Below, in pieces: positions 60,583-64,000 of a stretch of DNA of 64,000 nt; position 1 is the stretch's first letter; each line of letters starts with the position of its first letter. The DNA is from Voacanga thouarsii (lineage: Eukaryota; Streptophyta; Magnoliopsida; Gentianales; Apocynaceae), in contig JANUWF010001636.1 in the NCBI GenBank assembly GCA_026120185.1, forward strand, positions 1,984,001-2,048,000. The letters are read 5' to 3'. The notes beneath the pieces were generated by a model that saw nothing but the letters and a program-made list of their open reading frames with translations, searched no databases and was not told the DNA's origin. The translations under genes were made by a program, and so were the position numbers.

Positions 60583-60934
60583 TGTTATAAAATTAGGGTA
60601 GTGTTAGAATAAAATCTACACACTACACACTAAGAAAATTCTAACTATTCTTTGCACAAGAATTTCTCTTCAAACTTCTCTCTTTCTTTCTCTCACAATT
60701 CTTTCTCTAATCTTTCTTTCACAAAATAATGGTGTATTACAAGTTTAGAGAATAGCTCTATTTATAGAGCTCTAATTAGTGGAATACATCATGGCATACA
60801 TCATCTTCAACTAATTTCAATTAATGGTGTCTCCACTAAATGGTGGACATCCATAAAAATCTTCTAATAATTCACATAAATCCATAATTAGTGGAGCCTC
60901 CACTAATTAATGGAGATTCCAATAATTCATAACA
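60583..60934 (-). repeat. 5' LTR (minus-strand element)
   Basis: 352 bp, with the palindromic TATA box GCTCTATTTATAGAGC shared by the family. Confidence 0.93.
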
Positions 60935-60939
60935 CAACA

Positions 60940-62353
60940 AAGATTATAGAACACACGCACACATATATTCTGATGAGAAAAATTAATTATGAAAATTATT
61001 CAAAAATAAAAATACCACCATGACCTTAAAAGCCAAAAGAATTGTCCACAAAATAAGAATAGATGAGGAAGCAAAATAATAACAAAATTCAAAAAAAGAA
61101 ATCAGATACGTAAAAAATGCACAGACATATTTATAACATTAAAAAATCCAAATACCATCAAGAAATTTACAGGTCAACAGTATTTAAATAAGACAAATGC
61201 TCCAGTTTAATATAATTTTATGACAAAAACATAACTAGAATAAATATAATTATAATAACTCTAGAAAAGAGATAACAGAAAGAGGAAAAACAGTAGACAA
61301 TAATCATATAAAATATTCTGTAAATATTTATCAACCTACAACCGTGGTAGCAAATATTTCTACTATTTTTGAGTTATTGTGACTCTTTGATTTCTTAGTT
61401 TATCTATGAGTATATCTTCTTATTATTAATTAGTTAGTTTCTCTATTCTATCAGTTCATATTGGATAGTTGTTTTTATTTCTTTAGAAGTGTTACAGTTT
61501 TGTTTCTTTTCTTGTTTTTTATTATCATTTTTTTATGGTTAAGTGATTAGGGGATTAAATTATCCAAGTAAATTTTCAAAGTAATTTTTATTTTTTTTAC
61601 TTTTTTATTTTCTCTAATTAATGGTGTAGATCTATTAAAACATTTTTGTATTCTATTATGAATGATGTTAATCTCATCAATACTTCCACCTAATTCTTTT
61701 TATGGTTGAAATTAATTTGGTCATCATGGTTAAATTATACATTTAACAATATTGTATAAAAAGATATATGAGTATTATTATAACTATTATTATAACATAA
61801 ATGAGAAAGATAATTTATAAAAAATAATTAAAGAGTCATATAAGAAAAATAAAAAAACACATTATTATTTCATAATAATACAGACTTACAAGTTTCATTC
61901 TTTAATTTATTACACATTATTAATCTTTTTGAAAAAACTAAAAGCGAAGAGGGGATTAAATTATTCAAGTAAATTTTCAAAGCAATTTTTTTTTCCCATC
62001 ATCTCCAATTAATTGTAAAATTTAGTAAAACCTTTTTGTATTCTTTTATGGATGGTGTTAATCTCTTAAATAATCTCTTTAATATAATTTAAGAGTCAGT
62101 AAGAAAAACAAAGAGACACATTATTGTTTCATAATAATATAAGCCTACAAGTTTTATTCTTTAATTTATTACACATTATTACTGTTTGAAAAAAATTTCG
62201 TTCTTTGATTTATTCACGGAATGACATCTAGATGCATTGGCTTACTCTTTTCTTGCATGTACTCTTCATTTAATTGAAATTATGATTTTGAGTTTTCATT
62301 ATTAATGATAAAATACATTTTTTGTCTATGGATGCAAGTATGATAGGTAAAAG
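60940..62353. other. Helitron interior, no gene recognised
   Basis: AT-rich, with two diverged units of the 290-bp repeat family near 61543-61760 and 61940-62080. Confidence 0.4.
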
Positions 62354-62600
62354 ACAAAAATTGATAACTTAGAAAACCAACTCCATGAACTGAAGGCTGA
62401 TAGACATGAAAATGAGAGGGATGTCAGATTTTTTCAAGCGGTTGAAACTCTCAAATGCCTTTTTCCTGATGTTCATAGTCACTTAACTCATATTTGAAGC
62501 GCAACATAGAAGAAATATAACATTGTTGTTACTAATGCAATGCGCACATTTATGAATACAGTTGTCGTAGTTGATGATTAACATATGGGATATCAAGATA
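62354..62600 (+). pseudogene. Captured fragment resembling cohesin subunit SMC1 (coiled coil/hinge)
   Basis: The frame reads IDNLENQLHELKADRHENER, then FFQAVETLKCLFPDVHSHLT, a TGA, SAT, a TAG, KKYNIVVTNAMRTFMNTVVV, then DD and a TAA. The order matches the coiled-coil exit and start of the hinge domain in plant SMC1: the QAVETLK..FP.VH block, then KKYN..V..AM..FM..VVV.D. In the cell SMC1 is a cohesin ring ATPase arm. This piece has at least three stops where sense codons are expected and no ATPase parts. It is on the same strand as the Helitron 3' end, as captured host exons often are. The assignment rests on remembered family pattern. Confidence 0.7.
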
Positions 62601-63700
62601 TCATACATAAATATTTAATTTGTCTATTTATATATAACTTATTCTCTTCTTATTTTGGATTATCAACTTTTTTTTTTATCTAATATAATTCTGAGGAACC
62701 TCTTCTATATATGTGATAACTTTTTGTTCTTTTCATTTTGAATACAACAAAATTGATGATCAGGATGCATTCCAAGGTAATTTTTTATTTTCTTTTTGAC
62801 TTTTTTCCCTCTTTTTGCGGGAATACATTTATGTGAATTTTATTTACTTATTTATTTATTTTTTGAGAAAGTATGGATACCAAGTGATAATAATCATTTA
62901 TAATATAGATTTTACTTATCATTATCCTTCAATTTTGATGGAGGTAAGAAAGAAAGAAAAAAACTAAAACTAATTATCTCTATCTTATAATATTACTTTA
63001 TCTGTGATTGCACATAAACAAATTTTGAGAAGGAACGAAGGTATAGAAAAGCAACTTATAATACTGCTTTATCTATAATTTGTCTGTCTTATAATACTAT
63101 TTTGTTTATGATTGTAGTTCTCGTTTTAACTGTAAATCTACAATTTTAAGTATTTTTTATCTAATTTTAGGAGCAACTTCGATAATTATTTTATTTATCA
63201 CTTTTTAACACAACATTATATTAATCTCTCATTTTTTTTTTTGTTTAATTTTTATTGCTGTAGGAGATATTTGATAAAAAAAAAAAATTACAACTCATAC
63301 AAATGCAAAAATTATATATTGATTTTTTTTAATCAAGAATATATAACTTAAGAACAGTTTTTCTTACAAGTTTAAATTTTGTATAATCTCTTTTCTCCAC
63401 TCTATACAAATAAACACATATAGAAGATAATTGATTTATTATTTTTTAGAATGATTATTAAATCGAAAAAACTTATACTTATTCGTTTTTGGATTATATC
63501 TCTAGGTTAGTGACAACAATTATAGAAAAATTCATAAAAGTATAGGGTCAGTTGTTGATTTTTTATATTTAAATGTATATGTTTTATTAATAGTAGTTGT
63601 AATGTATATACATTAATATTTATTTTATACTCTCTAACTAATAATTTATTTATAAATTTTATTTATTTATAGATATTTGATAAATTTTATTTAATCATCG
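62601..63700. other. Helitron 3' interior, no gene recognised
   Basis: AT-rich. It may include intronic sequence carried with the SMC1-like fragment. Confidence 0.3.
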
Positions 63701-63701
63701 G

Positions 63702-63739
63702 GCAAAATCTTTGCGCGTGGTGTGGAGGTGTCAACTAGT
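63702..63739 (+). repeat. Helitron 3' terminus with hairpin and CTAG/T
   Basis: GCAAA-ATC-TTTGC forms a 5-bp stem. GTGTCAACTAG ends the element and the host T follows. The empty site in block A supports the boundary. Confidence 0.6.
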
Positions 63740-64000
63740 ATCTTCTAATTATTGAGTTATGGACGTTGACCATAATTCTTAGCTTCACTAAAATGTGCTA
63801 CGAAGATGACTAACCCTATTATTTTTTTACGGTTCGAATCCTTTCCCCTAATCCGTTCCCCATCTTCTCTCCCAAACCCATAGTGCTTTTAGAGTTGGAA
63901 TATTTCAAGGATAATAACAATATCATCTTGCTTTCCATTATCCAATAAAAAATAATAATAATGCCTACAAAGTTGAAAAAAACGATATATAATAATAATT
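63739..64000. repeat. Segmental duplication, block B (right portion)
   Basis: TCTTCTAATTATTGAGTTAT through ATGCCTACAAAGTTG matches 50159-50360 of block A, with an extra GC-richer insertion at about 63830-63885. It runs off the window end. Confidence 0.8.

Larger units (their letters stand above)
57792..60934 (-). mobile_element. Ty1/copia element lacking gag by exact intron-like loss, TSD CAACA
   Basis: LTRs at 60583-60934 (5') and 57792-58158 (3') are of the same family as at 27736. CAACA occurs at 57787-57791 and 60935-60939. The 81-nt leader (60582-60502) joins straight to the pol ATG, with the gag-containing GT...AG interval of the complete element missing exactly. A second loss removes the second half of reverse transcriptase and all RNase H up to the polypurine tract. 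The LTRs differ by six substitutions and one 15-bp unit. It needed other elements for every protein. Confidence 0.93.
56973..63738 (+). mobile_element. Probable non-autonomous Helitron carrying a gene fragment
   Basis: The segment starts TC after an A (56972) and ends CTAG before a T (63735-63739), the Helitron rule of insertion between A and T without duplication. A short hairpin (GCAAA-ATC-TTTGC, 63702-63714) lies 20 bases before the end. Block A shows the uninterrupted site at about 50157-50159, so both boundaries are supported by an empty paralogous site. No RepHel frame is present. It holds a family of roughly 290-bp repeats, a captured SMC1-like fragment and a later copia insertion (57792-60934). 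The hairpin is shorter and farther from the end than is typical, which lowers certainty about the class. Confidence 0.6.

Overview
This is nuclear DNA from a flowering plant, most likely a eudicot. The evidence is a four-exon SABATH methyltransferase gene with GT-AG introns, AT-rich intergenic DNA, nested LTR retrotransposons, CACTA transposons with subterminal repeat arrays, a Stowaway MITE and a probable Helitron. The species cannot be named from the sequence. I see one apparently intact protein-coding gene, a SABATH carboxyl methyltransferase on the minus strand at 43882-46507. Nearly everything else is mobile DNA or its remains.

Layout. 1-13600 is the right part of a large CACTA element whose left end lies outside the window. 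It carries a broken TNP2-type transposase gene (5909 down to 2285), a retroelement end inserted at 1988, a tandemly duplicated Ty3-type fragment (6100-8870), an orphan coding fragment (9682-10065) and a subterminal repeat array ending in a terminal inverted repeat at 13600. This CACTA sits inside the gag region of an old Ty1/copia element whose remainder runs from 13601 to about 18.9 kb. 18.9-26.2 kb holds MITEs, a complete non-autonomous CACTA (22181-23747, TSD ACA), a LINE-type RNase H remnant and small coding-like scraps.

26.2-33.3 kb holds two members of one Ty1/copia family: a solo LTR (26202-26522, TSD GTTCC) and a complete but mutated element (27736-33307, TSD CTCCA). A third member lies at 57792-60934 (minus, TSD CAACA). 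It lacks exactly a 1170-bp GT...AG interval that contains all of gag, as if copied from a spliced pol RNA.

33.5-46.5 kb is a SABATH locus: a pseudogene broken by a gag-only LTR element (33571-36255), an inverted exon-2 pseudogene fragment 220 bp away (36481-36830), a 2.4-kb element with 0.5-kb terminal inverted repeats (37088-39513), a truncated CACTA (41240-42335), and the intact gene.

47-64 kb is a diverged segmental duplication (block A 47040-50360; block B from 52830 to past the window end). Block B is interrupted by a probable Helitron (56973-63738), whose empty site is preserved in block A. The Helitron carries a degenerate fragment resembling the hinge region of cohesin subunit SMC1, and the third copia element is inserted in it.

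The features do not form an operon or pathway. They record serial insertions around one metabolic gene and its dead relatives.
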